A stretch of 64,000 bases of DNA from JBDSWU01 sp038230395. Its GTDB lineage: Bacteria > Patescibacteriota > Saccharimonadia > Saccharimonadales > UBA4665. The translations under genes and the position numbers were made by a program. The stretch lies in assembly GCA_038230395.1 (NCBI GenBank), contig JBBRNI010000003.1, forward strand, positions 1 through 64,000, read 5' to 3'. The notes under the pieces are model-generated. The model saw only the letters and a list, made by a program, of their open reading frames with translations. It was not told the DNA's origin and made no database searches. Numbering within the stretch: the first letter of the stretch is position 1; each line of letters starts with the position of its first letter. Positions 9,003 through 18,554 of the stretch are shown in pieces.

Positions 9003-10168
9003 ACCATATGGCTGATATATTCAAAGGTTCAGAATCAAGTTCAAGCGCACCAGCATCTAACCCTTCGCAGCAAGCGGCAGCCGAAGCCTTATTCGCAAGT
9101 ATTGGTGATGGTGCTATCGCAACAGATGAATTTGGTAAAATAACTCAAGTAAACCGCGTTGCTCAACATATTCTGGGTTTCCGTGAAAACGAATTGATTG
9201 GTCAGTGGTTTCCAAAACAAATTGTAGCCGTAACGTCTGAAGGAATACCAGTTAATTTAATCGACCGACCTATAACAAGAGCTTTTTTAACAGGTTTACC
9301 GGTATCAGAAAAAATGTTCTATCGTAGGAAAAATGGTTTGAACGTTCCAGTGTCTATAAGCGTTTCACCAATATTGCTAGACGGCAAACCGATTGGCGCT
9401 ATACAAGTGTTCCGTGATATCACACTCGAGCAAGAAATTGACCGCATGAAGAGCGAATTTATTTCGCTTGCCTCACATCAATTACGAACCCCGTTATCGG
9501 CAATCAAAACTTACTCTCATATGCTCGTAGACGGCTACATGGGTGAAGTAACGCCGGCTCAGAAGAAATCGTTGCGTACTATTATCTCGGCCAGCAATCG
9601 CATGAACGAACTAATTAGTACGCTCCTCAATATAACTCGCATCGAAAGCGGAACAATCGCAGTTACGCCCAAAGTTCTTCAAATGGACAAGATCTGTGAC
9701 GAAGTTCTCAAAGAGTTATCACTAATGGCTGTAGACAAATCGATTAAGCTGGACTTAACTCGTAGTGGAACAGGCAGCATGTCAATCAAAACTGATAGTC
9801 TGATACTTAAAGAAATTATTACCAATTTAGTTTCAAACGCAATTAAATATACCCCTGATAACGGCTCTGTCACAATCAATGTCAGTCCTCGCACCTATGA
9901 CGTCCAGGTCAGTGTGACCGATACGGGATGGGGAATACCTAAATATGCGCAAGACCAAATATTTAGTAAATTTTTCAGAGCACACAATATTGTCAAACGT
10001 GAGACTACTGGTACCGGCCTTGGCTTATACCTAGTCAAGGGTCTCCTCGATCGCTTAGGTGGCAAGGTTTGGTTTGTAAGTGAGGAGGGTAGCGGAACTA
10101 CGTTTAGTTTTAGCTTGCCGCGGGCTAAAAAGGCAGATAAATCAACCCCAAAAACCACACAAAAGTAA
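8999..10168 (+). CDS. Soluble PAS-domain sensor histidine kinase
   Basis: 389 residues without membrane helices. A PAS domain spans about 25-145 (GDGAIATDEFGKITQVN and a PAC-like IGAIQVFRDITLEQE). HisKA follows with the phosphoacceptor motif SLASHQLRTPLSAIKTY at about 155-171, and a HATPase with NLVSNAIKYTP (N box), DTGWGIP (G1) and GTGLGLYLVKG (G2). It should autophosphorylate on the H-box His and signal to a receiver, plausibly the one at 10265. The start is GTG 8999, overlapping the previous stop; ATG 9008 is an alternative. Being cytosolic, it may sense redox or a ligand through PAS, or be driven by the 8-TM neighbour. Confidence 0.9.
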   Translation: MNHMADIFKGSESSSSAPASNPSQQAAAEALFASIGDGAIATDEFGKITQVNRVAQHILGFRENELIGQWFPKQIVAVTSEGIPVNLIDRPITRAFLTGLPVSEKMFYRRKNGLNVPVSISVSPILLDGKPIGAIQVFRDITLEQEIDRMKSEFISLASHQLRTPLSAIKTYSHMLVDGYMGEVTPAQKKSLRTIISASNRMNELISTLLNITRIESGTIAVTPKVLQMDKICDEVLKELSLMAVDKSIKLDLTRSGTGSMSIKTDSLILKEIITNLVSNAIKYTPDNGSVTINVSPRTYDVQVSVTDTGWGIPKYAQDQIFSKFFRAHNIVKRETTGTGLGLYLVKGLLDRLGGKVWFVSEEGSGTTFSFSLPRAKKADKSTPKTTQK

Positions 10169-10264
10169 TAGCCGATCAAGCTAAAGCTGTAAAAATTTCG
10201 ACATTTATTTTAGCCCGGCTGTGGTATAACTAGTGTATAGCAAACACAAGGGGTGACTTTATAA

Positions 10265-10666
10265 ATGGCACACATAGCAAGTAAGGCACATATACTAATT
10301 GTCGAGGACGATAAAGACTTGAATAATGCCTACCGCATTATTCTTGAGAATGAAGGTTACACAATCGAATCTGCCTTCGACGGCAAAGAAGCGCTAGCTA
10401 AGCTCAAGTCCTTTGATCCACAGCTTATTCTACTTGATTTACTAATGCCGATCATGGGCGGTCTTGAGTTTTTGCAACATTATGACCTACTCAAATCTCA
10501 CAGTGAAGTTAAGGTACTAATCTTTACAAATATGGAAAACTCACCTGAAGTCACAGAGGCCTACAAGCTTGGCGCCCACAGATGCATTATCAAGTCTTGG
10601 ACCGCACCCCACAACTTATCTAAAGTTATTACAGACACGCTGACCAAATCTCCAGTTGCGGCCTAA
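10265..10666 (+). CDS. Stand-alone receiver-domain response regulator
   Basis: 133 residues forming a single CheY-like receiver. The acidic pair is in VEDDKD, the phosphoacceptor Asp in LLDLLMP at about residue 60, the conserved Thr in IFTN, and the Lys in IIKSW. There is no DNA-binding output domain, so it probably acts by protein contact. A TATAAC promoter and AAGGGGTGA ribosome site precede the ATG. Its promoter is separate from the kinase gene just upstream, but pairing with that kinase is likely. Confidence 0.88.
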   Translation: MAHIASKAHILIVEDDKDLNNAYRIILENEGYTIESAFDGKEALAKLKSFDPQLILLDLLMPIMGGLEFLQHYDLLKSHSEVKVLIFTNMENSPEVTEAYKLGAHRCIIKSWTAPHNLSKVITDTLTKSPVAA

Positions 10667-10712
10667 CTATTCAGCTGAGTGTTAACTATCAACACTTTAA
10701 ATGCTTACTTAC

Positions 10713-11405
10713 TCAAAGTGAGATCTGCATATCATAGATATATTGGTCGTTTAGTACGCTCATTAGCTTGGCCAGATCTAACTTATACGGCACGTTTTTA
10801 CCATAGCTAATAACTCCCCGATGCTTAAGCTTGTTGAGCTCTGTGGCAGCAGTCTCCCGGGTTAATCCAGTTAGGTTTGCGAAGTCTTGATGGGTCAGAT
10901 CAAGCGTTATCTCGATTTGTTGAGGTCCGACAGTATGACCATGACTGAGTGCCAAATAATGTAGAGTATACAGCAATTTATCACTTGCTCTGGAGTGCTG
11001 CAGGGCATTGAGCCTCATCGACTTACCCAGTTGATCAACTACACTGTGTTCCAGCTCTGCAAAAGCAACCGCCGGATTGGACTTGATAAAGTTTACATAC
11101 TCTTCGCGGTTAATAGTGTATAGCACCACATCAGACGTAAAAGCTTCATAGTAGAAAATGGCACTTGGAATCTTACCGTAGACCCATGATGCTGGAAAAA
11201 CCTCTAGGTCCGAGTAGAAAGATACTGGCTTTTCGTCCCCACTCACACTGAGGTTGTAGGCTTTGACGGTCCCCGTCTTTACAACATAACCGCTACGGGG
11301 TGCTTCACCCTGAAAAATAATAATTTCGCCTTTTTTAAAGGTCTTTAATGGGTATTGCCCCAAGAAGTTTTGGAGCACCTGTTTTGGTGAAGCATCATCC
11401 GACAT
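10713..11405 (-). CDS. Crp/Fnr-family transcription regulator
   Basis: 230 residues. A cyclic-nucleotide-binding-like beta barrel spans about 15-120 (KGEIIIFQGEAPRSGYVVKTG). A helical dimer segment follows, then a Crp-type winged helix at about 150-225 with the recognition region LTHQDFANLTGLTRETAATEL. It has no cysteine, so it is not an Fe-S Fnr, and the canonical cAMP phosphate-binding Arg-Ser motif is not evident, so the ligand is unknown. Its upstream region holds ATGTG-CT-CACAT at 11406-11417, a possible autoregulatory site directly against the start codon. A similar dyad lies before the 7811 gene. Confidence 0.87.
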   Translation of the reverse strand: MSDDASPKQVLQNFLGQYPLKTFKKGEIIIFQGEAPRSGYVVKTGTVKAYNLSVSGDEKPVSFYSDLEVFPASWVYGKIPSAIFYYEAFTSDVVLYTINREEYVNFIKSNPAVAFAELEHSVVDQLGKSMRLNALQHSRASDKLLYTLHYLALSHGHTVGPQQIEITLDLTHQDFANLTGLTRETAATELNKLKHRGVISYGKNVPYKLDLAKLMSVLNDQYIYDMQISL

Positions 11406-11463
11406 ATGTGCTCACATCATACCATTCTTGATGCCCCATGTTAACAGTTTACTGCTAAGACCT

Positions 11464-13038
11464 TTAATGGGGTGAAGGCGCTCTAGCCGGAATAGGCAGT
11501 TGATCATTACCAATTAGAACGATAAAATCAGCAGTATATGAATTGGCATACGGATTAACTGCTGTGACAACAGCAGTTTTACCATACAGCTTTACCAGTG
11601 CCTGTAGGGTGTTCGGATTTTTGCCAGCTGTAGTTTGTATGATGGTCGTAGCGGCCTGATTCGCGGCGTTACCGACCTCACTAACCTGAAAATGTTTCGC
11701 TTGGAGTTTAGTCCGCTGTTGTGAGGCAAGTCCTGCAGTCGCAGTCGCATTAAGTAGGACTATTTGGGCACCTTCTTGAACAACTGGATCAGTTGAGGTA
11801 ATTTGCTGCAAAAACGCCTGAATACCAGAATAATCATCAATGCCGCTAGCCGGTATCAATGCCGACTGGCCATCAGGTGTGCTATAACTAGCCAATAGGT
11901 TTTTGCCATTAACGTTATTGAGGCTGTAGGACTTTAAAGCACCTCCGTTAACGTTCTTTACCAGGTCGTATAATCTGCGTACTTCACTGATGTTGAAATC
12001 AGTTTTAACATTATTACCAATTGCATCAGATAGATTGCTGAGTTTTGCAGGGTTGCTGAGCACTCCGGCAGTCACAGCTTTTGTTTTTAATGCTATCAGT
12101 AGATCACGTTGGTTTTTAGTTCGCTCAAAGTCACTGGCTGCGAAGCCATACGAACGATATGAATCACCACGAGCTCGTGATAGATCGAGCGCCGCCTCGC
12201 CATTGAAATGATGTACGCCGTTGGTAAGCTTGACGAGAGGGCCATGAGTTGCGTAATCAATATTTGGATCATATAGGCCACGCGGGTCAGAACTTTGGAT
12301 TGTAACATCTATACCGCCAACGGCATCAACCGCTTCTTTGAGGGCACTATAGTTAACAAGCGCGTAATAATTAATAGGGAGCCCGAAATCGTTATTAATA
12401 ACGGACTCTAGTTCACCCATTCCACCAGATGGATAGCCTTCTTGGCTAAAATTATTGGTCTTACCTGCGACGTAAGCGTAGTTAATTTTGGCGTGGCTAG
12501 AGGTACCAGGAATCTGAACATAAAGATCGCGGGGCACGCTCATAAGAAACGCTTGGTTATGTTTAGTATCGATGCTAAGGATCATGATGGAGTCAGTCAG
12601 ATCGCCGCCACTATGCCCGGCATCATCTGCTGAGTTCCCGGCCAACAGGATGGTTACACGTCCACTATCTTCGCCCTTGAGCTTAGTAGTCGTTAGTAGC
12701 CCTAGTATACTGCCACGAAAAAGTTTGTGAGCGTTATACAAAAACTTTCCACCGAGCCACAACCCTGTCAAAAGTACAAGCACCCCAAAAATCATCGATA
12801 GCCGTTTAAAACTAAACATATGTCGAAAACGACTTAATAGGCCTAAGGATCGCTGTGGCCTAGACCGCGGAAGTGCCTTAGCGCCCTCAAAAGGGTTATG
12901 TTTGTATGAGCCTAAAGTTACGCCAACACCAGGGAATTGAGCCGCTTGTTTGAGGGCGGCAGGATCTTGACTACGTCGAAGAGGATTCTTTGGAGGCTTA
13001 TTGGGCAGTATATTCTTAATAGGCTTTTTATGTGGCAT
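11464..13038 (-). CDS. LytR-CpsA-Psr (LCP) family ligase with LytR_C domain
   Basis: 524 residues: a basic cytoplasmic N-terminus of about 80 residues, a TM helix at about 82-103, an LCP domain at about 120-370 with NSADDAGHSGGDLTDS and MSVPRDLYVQIPG carrying the conserved Asp and Arg residues that bind the pyrophosphate lipid substrate, and a C-terminal LytR_C domain at about 410-510. LCP proteins transfer lipid-linked glycopolymers to peptidoglycan outside the membrane. Neighbouring glycosyltransferases support a role in surface glycan attachment. TATAAT lies about 13 nt before the ATG on the minus strand. Confidence 0.9.
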   Translation of the reverse strand: MPHKKPIKNILPNKPPKNPLRRSQDPAALKQAAQFPGVGVTLGSYKHNPFEGAKALPRSRPQRSLGLLSRFRHMFSFKRLSMIFGVLVLLTGLWLGGKFLYNAHKLFRGSILGLLTTTKLKGEDSGRVTILLAGNSADDAGHSGGDLTDSIMILSIDTKHNQAFLMSVPRDLYVQIPGTSSHAKINYAYVAGKTNNFSQEGYPSGGMGELESVINNDFGLPINYYALVNYSALKEAVDAVGGIDVTIQSSDPRGLYDPNIDYATHGPLVKLTNGVHHFNGEAALDLSRARGDSYRSYGFAASDFERTKNQRDLLIALKTKAVTAGVLSNPAKLSNLSDAIGNNVKTDFNISEVRRLYDLVKNVNGGALKSYSLNNVNGKNLLASYSTPDGQSALIPASGIDDYSGIQAFLQQITSTDPVVQEGAQIVLLNATATAGLASQQRTKLQAKHFQVSEVGNAANQAATTIIQTTAGKNPNTLQALVKLYGKTAVVTAVNPYANSYTADFIVLIGNDQLPIPARAPSPH

Positions 13039-13209
13039 TGGTTAGTTGCTTATTATACGTGCTTAGCGTCTATGATGCCACCCTAACTGTCCCAGAGGAG
13101 AGTTTGTGGGTAAGTCTCAAGGCTACGTCCACCGACTGAGACTAAGCTGAACGAATACATTGCAAAGCTATGAATATTGACCCCTGTCGGCTATACTAGT
13201 TCCGAAGTA

Positions 13210-14184
13210 ATGTATGAGAACCCAATGAAACAGCCAGCTACAAAATTAGTTGTTCAAATACCCTGTCTCAACGAAGCTGAAACGCTACCGTTGGTACTTG
13301 CTAGTATTCCTAAACGTATTCCTGGTATTAGCCAAATTGTGATCGTAGTAATAGATGACGGCTCGACTGACGATACAGTTGCAGTCGCACGTGCACATGG
13401 GGTAACCCATTTTGTCCATCATGCTCAAAACCAAGGCTTGGGCCGTTCGTTCCACGACGGAATTTTGTACGCATTAGAGATTGGTGCTGATATTGTCGTC
13501 AATACCGATGGAGACAATCAATATCCGCAAAACCGGATCAGTGACATTGTTCAGCCCATATTGCAGCGAAAAGCCGATATTGTTATAGCCGATAGGCAAA
13601 CCGATACTATCGCTCATTTCTCACTCGGCAAACGACTTTTACAGCGTATTGGAAGCGCCGTAGTCAACAAAGCGGCAGGTACGGAGCTGCCTGATGCTGT
13701 CAGTGGTTTTAGGGCTTATAGCCGAGAATCGTTGTTTCGCCTAAACACTATTACTCGATTTAGCTACTGCACCGAAACAATTATTCAAGCAGGCAACAAA
13801 GGCTTGAGTATTACCAGCATCCCTATTCAAACTAATCCCAAATTACGTGAGTCTCGGTTGTTTCACTCCACGAGTGAACACGTTCGTAAGTCCGCCGTAA
13901 CTATCATCCGAGCATTTGTTATGTACAAACCGTATATTGTATTTGGCTGGCTTGGAGGCCTATTGTTCGCTTTAGGTCTTATACCGTTCGCACGTTTTAT
14001 ACTTGCTACCATAGAAAACCATAGCTCGCGTGGGCACCTACAGTCACTACTCATCGGCTCCGTGCTAATGACCGGGGCTTTTTTGTGCTTAGTACTCAAC
14101 ATTATCGCTGACCTTATCCGCATAAACCGATTTCTCATAGAAGATAATCTAGAGCAGACTAAACGCGCTCGATTTAGTCGGTAG
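13210..14184 (+). CDS. Family 2 glycosyltransferase, dolichol-phosphate-mannose-synthase-like
   Basis: About 324 residues from ATG 13210 (ATG 13225 or TTG 13177 are possible). A GT-A domain spans about 10-230 with VIDDGSTDDT and the DxD-like NTDGDNQYP. DAVSGFRAYSRE is typical of DPM1/GtrB-type enzymes. Two C-terminal membrane helices at about 242-270 and 282-308 fit GtrB-like transferases that load a sugar onto undecaprenyl phosphate. It may supply lipid-linked sugar to the GT-C enzyme encoded convergently next door. TATACT at 13192-13197 supports a start at 13210 over 13177. Confidence 0.87.
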   Translation: MYENPMKQPATKLVVQIPCLNEAETLPLVLASIPKRIPGISQIVIVVIDDGSTDDTVAVARAHGVTHFVHHAQNQGLGRSFHDGILYALEIGADIVVNTDGDNQYPQNRISDIVQPILQRKADIVIADRQTDTIAHFSLGKRLLQRIGSAVVNKAAGTELPDAVSGFRAYSRESLFRLNTITRFSYCTETIIQAGNKGLSITSIPIQTNPKLRESRLFHSTSEHVRKSAVTIIRAFVMYKPYIVFGWLGGLLFALGLIPFARFILATIENHSSRGHLQSLLIGSVLMTGAFLCLVLNIIADLIRINRFLIEDNLEQTKRARFSR

Positions 14185-15738
14185 CTACTCCAAAAACTCA
14201 GCCGGCTGATTATAACCGGGTGTGACTGGTCCAAGGACTGCCTGTACGGCGTGGTTAGCATCCCGTACGGCGTTACTAGGTAGATACCAAGCATCATTAC
14301 TGCGTAATATGTAGGTTAGGGCACCACCGCCCCACAATTGACTCAACAATATCAGCGCCGCAACAGTGTAAATAATACGAGGGTGCTTGCTCAGCAGCTC
14401 AATACCAGCCAGAGCACTTAGCACCAGCAGCAGCGGTAAAAATGGCAGCAAATATCGCCCATTAATAGCTACCGGTTGCCCGGTGCGAACGTAAGCCCTA
14501 TACTCGTCAAACCATAATGTTGATACATATATCACGCTAACTCCGATAAATAGTGCTACCGTCGATGCTTGGTAGACACAAAGGAGCTTGCGAAAGCCAA
14601 CTATAATTGCCAATAGTCCAGTGACGCCGACAACAATTGCGCTCAAAGCCGGTACCGGTAGGGGACCCCGGCTCTGGTACAGTGTGGCCGGACCATCCAC
14701 AGCAAAGTATAATCGCAACCACATACCATGCAACCAGTCGCCAGTAAAGACTAAAGGGTTATGAGCATCGGCGACCTTATTAATCGAAAAATCATAATCC
14801 CTAATCCAAGGGCCATAAGCCCTACATTGCTTGATACTAAGTACCTGACTGCAATCAGGAATTGGCTCATGATAGCGGATCAAATTAACGCCGTAACGCT
14901 GGCTAAACAGCCCGACTGATATGATTGTCACAAGAACCAAAATGGCGAATTTTAAACGCGAAACTGTACTAGAATTATAACCACCTCTAACTGCCGTCCG
15001 CCAAGTAGTAAAACTAACGCCCAGCACTCTGACCAGTTGTATACCAAGGTAAACCATACTAGCAGCAAACACCGGCAGTGTGGCGTATTTGACTAGCGAT
15101 GTCAGTAACCAAGCGCTTAAAAGCAGTAATAATAATTTTATATCTATCTGCTTTTGAGAGCGAAGTCGATCAGTAAATTTCAAAGTTATCAACAGATCTA
15201 ACGCTATTGCTGGAACAAACAGATTATCGTAATTAATTTGGCCGGCTAATTGCGGAACAACCGGAATAAGTACGAAAAATAAAAGGCAGGTGTTTATGAC
15301 AGTGGCTGACGCTTGCAATCGCTGCAAAAGTTTCCTAAAGACAACTAAACCTGCCGCGAATAATGCGATATTCAATAAGCGGAGCGCAATCACTATGACT
15401 ATCTGGTTATTTGTAAACGAGTGTATGAGTCTGTACGGGAAACTGAAAATGTAATGGTATAAATATGACGGATCGCGCGCAACAGCACCAAACATGTCTG
15501 CACCAGCAGGCTGGCTGCCAAGAAATGGATTCAAATGATGCGCGTAAATTTTGATAATTCCCAGATGGAAATCTTCATCAAAGGCCATAGGGTAGTGGCT
15601 CGTCAAAGCGATCCAGCTGGCTTGCACCACCAGCAGTGCAACAATGCACCAAAAGAAACTACGACTAGCTGTAAATCGTAATAAATAGGTGGTAGCGTAG
15701 CGGCCAGCCCGTAGCAAGGGTGAGGATATATATATCAT
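14185..15738 (-). CDS. GT-C-fold polytopic glycosyltransferase-like protein
   Basis: 517 residues with about 11-12 membrane helices. The first large extracytoplasmic loop carries MAFDEDFHLG, the acidic motif expected for lipid-sugar-dependent GT-C enzymes (PMT/ArnT/DUF2142-like). It would transfer a sugar from a polyprenyl-phosphate donor to a glycan or protein outside the membrane, a natural partner for the GtrB-like enzyme at 13210 with which it is convergent (stops adjacent at 14184/14185). TATAAT lies about 17 nt before the ATG on the minus strand. Confidence 0.78.
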   Translation of the reverse strand: MIYISSPLLRAGRYATTYLLRFTASRSFFWCIVALLVVQASWIALTSHYPMAFDEDFHLGIIKIYAHHLNPFLGSQPAGADMFGAVARDPSYLYHYIFSFPYRLIHSFTNNQIVIVIALRLLNIALFAAGLVVFRKLLQRLQASATVINTCLLFFVLIPVVPQLAGQINYDNLFVPAIALDLLITLKFTDRLRSQKQIDIKLLLLLLSAWLLTSLVKYATLPVFAASMVYLGIQLVRVLGVSFTTWRTAVRGGYNSSTVSRLKFAILVLVTIISVGLFSQRYGVNLIRYHEPIPDCSQVLSIKQCRAYGPWIRDYDFSINKVADAHNPLVFTGDWLHGMWLRLYFAVDGPATLYQSRGPLPVPALSAIVVGVTGLLAIIVGFRKLLCVYQASTVALFIGVSVIYVSTLWFDEYRAYVRTGQPVAINGRYLLPFLPLLLVLSALAGIELLSKHPRIIYTVAALILLSQLWGGGALTYILRSNDAWYLPSNAVRDANHAVQAVLGPVTPGYNQPAEFLE

Positions 15739-15849
15739 TACAAAATCTACAGGGTATTATACGTTGTTCGCTGTAAGTAAGCTTATATTTGGACAGAAAT
15801 TTTGGCTTTGGCCCTAGCCAACAAGTTTATGTTCAGCTAATATGACAGC

Positions 15850-16719
15850 ATGATTCACAATATAATACGTATATGGCGACCGATTACCACCATTATTATA
15901 CTAATTTTTACAATTGCTGCATTTATATATTACTTTGTGTCGCACCCTATGGTACGACAACAACTGCACCAAACGTCATTACTCACGCTGTTAATTTTAT
16001 TTGGATTATACATCCTAGTCATAGTTGCTTTAAGTATGGTTACGCTAACAACGCTACGATTGTGCAACATTAAGTTAGCTGCTGCAGAAAGCACCCTGCT
16101 TACTATGTACGCTACTGTTATCAACTTCTTTGGGCCGTTACAAAGTGGACCAGCATTTCGAGGTATCTACCTAAAACGTAAGCACGGATTAAACCTCAAA
16201 AAATATACTGCTGCCACGCTAATCTTCTACATGCTCTATGCGATGTTTAGTGGTATATTCCTGCTGTCGGGGATCCTCGGTTGGTGGCTATTAGTCGTGG
16301 GCGCTTTCGGCGTAGCCTCTTTGACATATATCGGTCGCAGCAAGCTGCCGCTAGCTAAACGATTTCAGGCTCTTAACCTCAACGCGCTTTACGCCCTAGC
16401 TGCTGCAACGTTATTTCAACTATCGATTGTTGCCGTCATCTACTTCGTGGAGTTGAGGTCCATCCAGCACGGCGTAACCTTCGGCCAAGCTGTGATCTAC
16501 GCCGGGGCTGCCAACTTTTCATTGTTTGTCTCACTCACCCCTGGCGCCATTGGATTTCGCGAATCATTTCTGCTGTTTTCACAGCGCTTACACCATATTT
16601 CGAGTAGCACAATAGTTACTGCTAACATTATTGATCGATCTATGTACATCGTGCTCTTGGCCGTCGTCGGCTTTATCATTTTAGTGACGCATACTGGTCG
16701 TCGGCTGAGAGCACAATAA
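15850..16719 (+). CDS. LPG synthase TM-domain / flippase-like membrane protein (second copy)
   Basis: 289 residues with about 7-8 membrane helices, including FGPLQSGPAFRGIYLKRKHG and SLTPGAIGFRESF, which match the conserved loops of the UPF0104/LPG_synthase_TM family. It is divergent from the GT-C gene and shares only distant similarity with the homologue at 6713. Likely lipid or lipid-linked glycan translocation; substrate unknown. TAATAT at 15838-15843 ends exactly 6 nt before the ATG with no ribosome site, predicting a leaderless mRNA. Confidence 0.82.
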   Translation: MIHNIIRIWRPITTIIILIFTIAAFIYYFVSHPMVRQQLHQTSLLTLLILFGLYILVIVALSMVTLTTLRLCNIKLAAAESTLLTMYATVINFFGPLQSGPAFRGIYLKRKHGLNLKKYTAATLIFYMLYAMFSGIFLLSGILGWWLLVVGAFGVASLTYIGRSKLPLAKRFQALNLNALYALAAATLFQLSIVAVIYFVELRSIQHGVTFGQAVIYAGAANFSLFVSLTPGAIGFRESFLLFSQRLHHISSSTIVTANIIDRSMYIVLLAVVGFIILVTHTGRRLRAQ

Positions 16720-16783
16720 CTGACAGCCAAGCGGCATTTCAAGCTTACAGCTAAAATTCATCAGAGCGGCTATAATTGTAGCT

Positions 16784-17461
16784 ATGAGAATACTAGTTGT
16801 TGAAGATGAACAAAAGATCGCTGGCGCGGTCAAGCGTGGCTTAGAACTGAAAGGCTACGCCGTCGATACGGTTTTTGATGGTGATAACGGGTTATCCTAC
16901 GCTCTTGATCTAGACTACGATCTGGTAATACTCGACCGAATGTTGCCGGGTAGTATTGATGGCGTTGGCATTTGTGTCGCCATGAGAGACCAGAAAATTA
17001 GCACACCGATACTCATGCTGACCGCCCGCGGCACAATTGGTGACCGTGTTGAAGGACTAAATAGCGGGGCTGATGACTACTTAGTCAAACCGTTTTCATT
17101 TGATGAATTAACAGCCCGTGTTCGCGCGCTGCTTCGCCGCCCCAAAGAACAACTAGGTGCCACGATGGAAATTGGTGACCTGACGATGGACAGCATAAGC
17201 TACGAGGTTAAAAGGGGTGAGACTGATATTAAGCTGTCGCACAAAGAATTCGCCCTCCTCGAATATCTTATGCACCACACTGGGCAAGTTATCACTAAGG
17301 ATATGATAATTAGCCATGTCTGGAACGAAGATGCCGACATTCTGCCTAATACTATCGAAGTTTATATCGGCTACTTGCGTAATAAAATCGATCGCCCATT
17401 CAATAATTGCCCTCCGCTACTCCACACTATTCGTGGCTTTGGGTATAAGCTGAGCACCTAG
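16784..17461 (+). CDS. OmpR/PhoB-family response regulator
   Basis: 225 residues: a receiver at 1-120 with VEDEQK, the phosphoacceptor Asp in VILDRMLPG, LTARG and YLVKPF; then an OmpR-type winged helix at about 128-225 with LSHKEFALLEYLM and TIEVYIGYLRNKI. It should bind direct repeats with about 11-bp period when phosphorylated by the adjacent kinase. Such a repeat (18555-18576) lies directly downstream, before cyoA. TATAAT at 16771-16776 ends 7 nt before the ATG, so the transcript is probably leaderless. Confidence 0.92.
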   Translation: MRILVVEDEQKIAGAVKRGLELKGYAVDTVFDGDNGLSYALDLDYDLVILDRMLPGSIDGVGICVAMRDQKISTPILMLTARGTIGDRVEGLNSGADDYLVKPFSFDELTARVRALLRRPKEQLGATMEIGDLTMDSISYEVKRGETDIKLSHKEFALLEYLMHHTGQVITKDMIISHVWNEDADILPNTIEVYIGYLRNKIDRPFNNCPPLLHTIRGFGYKLST

Positions 17462-17464
17462 ACT

Positions 17465-18475
17465 ATGTTTCGTTCCGCAACCTTCAAATTAACAATGTGG
17501 TATTTGGCTATAGTCGTGGCAATAAGTCTGTTGTTTAGCGTGGTGCTTTATCACATGGCTACGACTGAGCTTGTACGGGGGATTCATAGTGAATCAAGGC
17601 GGATCTTCACGCAGTTTCCTGTATTTCAAAATAGCCCCTATTTACAGCCTGGCCCAGACATAGATAATGCTGCGCACCGCTTATTATTAAGACTTATCGG
17701 TTTCAACTTACTTGTTTTTGTTAGCGCGGGGTTAGCTAGTTATTTGCTAGCCAAACGCACTCTTAGCCCAATCGAACAGGCGCATGCCCAACAACAACGC
17801 TTTACAGCTGACGTGTCGCATGAGCTTCGAACACCTTTGACGGTGCTGAAAATGGAGAGTGAAGTCGCCTTGCTGAATGAACATGCTACTAGCATCCAAC
17901 TACGTGAGACCCTGGCTAGTAATCTAGAAGAAGTTACCAAGCTAGAGACACTCATAAACAGCCTACTTCGCTTAACGCGGCTTGAAGAATCTGAGCTACG
18001 CCATAATTTTAGGCCGGTTAGTTGCGCCGACGTTATCGCCGAATCAGTCAACCAAATGTCCAAAAGCTCCAATAAACGAAATATTAACATCGAAGTTACA
18101 GCTGATAATTGTCAGCTGTATGGAGACTATGACAGCCTAGTACAACTAGTAGTTTTAGTTCTAGAAAACGCCGTTAAATACAGCTCTGAAGCTGGTAGAG
18201 TCTCAATAATAGCCTCAAACGATGGTAGGCAGGCAACGATACAAGTTATTGACACTGGTATAGGCATAGAGCCAGATGCCTTGCAACATATATTCCAGCG
18301 TTTCTACCGGGCTGACTCATCACGCAATAAAACCAATGCCGAAGGCTATGGTCTCGGGCTGAGCATTGCCAAAATGATAGCTGATATTCACCAGGGCGAG
18401 ATCACATTGTCCAGCCAGCAGGGTGTCGGCACAACTGCAACGCTTAGATTGCCACTCGCTCCAATACGGTCATAA
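17465..18475 (+). CDS. Membrane sensor histidine kinase, OmpR-partner type
   Basis: 336 residues, starting 3 nt after the regulator gene. TM helices lie at about 10-31 and 77-97 with a short extracytoplasmic loop of about 45 residues, then HisKA with ADVSHELRTPLTVLKME (phosphoacceptor His) and a HATPase with VLENAVKYSS, DTGIGIEP and GYGLGLSIAKM. The small loop suggests an intramembrane or envelope-stress signal, or sensing by the membrane itself. It is the cognate partner of the 16784 regulator. Confidence 0.92.
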   Translation: MFRSATFKLTMWYLAIVVAISLLFSVVLYHMATTELVRGIHSESRRIFTQFPVFQNSPYLQPGPDIDNAAHRLLLRLIGFNLLVFVSAGLASYLLAKRTLSPIEQAHAQQQRFTADVSHELRTPLTVLKMESEVALLNEHATSIQLRETLASNLEEVTKLETLINSLLRLTRLEESELRHNFRPVSCADVIAESVNQMSKSSNKRNINIEVTADNCQLYGDYDSLVQLVVLVLENAVKYSSEAGRVSIIASNDGRQATIQVIDTGIGIEPDALQHIFQRFYRADSSRNKTNAEGYGLGLSIAKMIADIHQGEITLSSQQGVGTTATLRLPLAPIRS

Positions 18476-18554
18476 ACCAGCCAAGCGCTCCGCGAAACGG
18501 CAACATTATAATTTTAATAACACTGTTTTATTTTAGTAGCCTTAATCAGGATTC

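Noticed and set aside
10678..10696. Terminator between the receiver and Crp/Fnr genes
   Set aside because: AGTGTT/AACACT gives only a 6-bp stem with no T-run; too weak to call.
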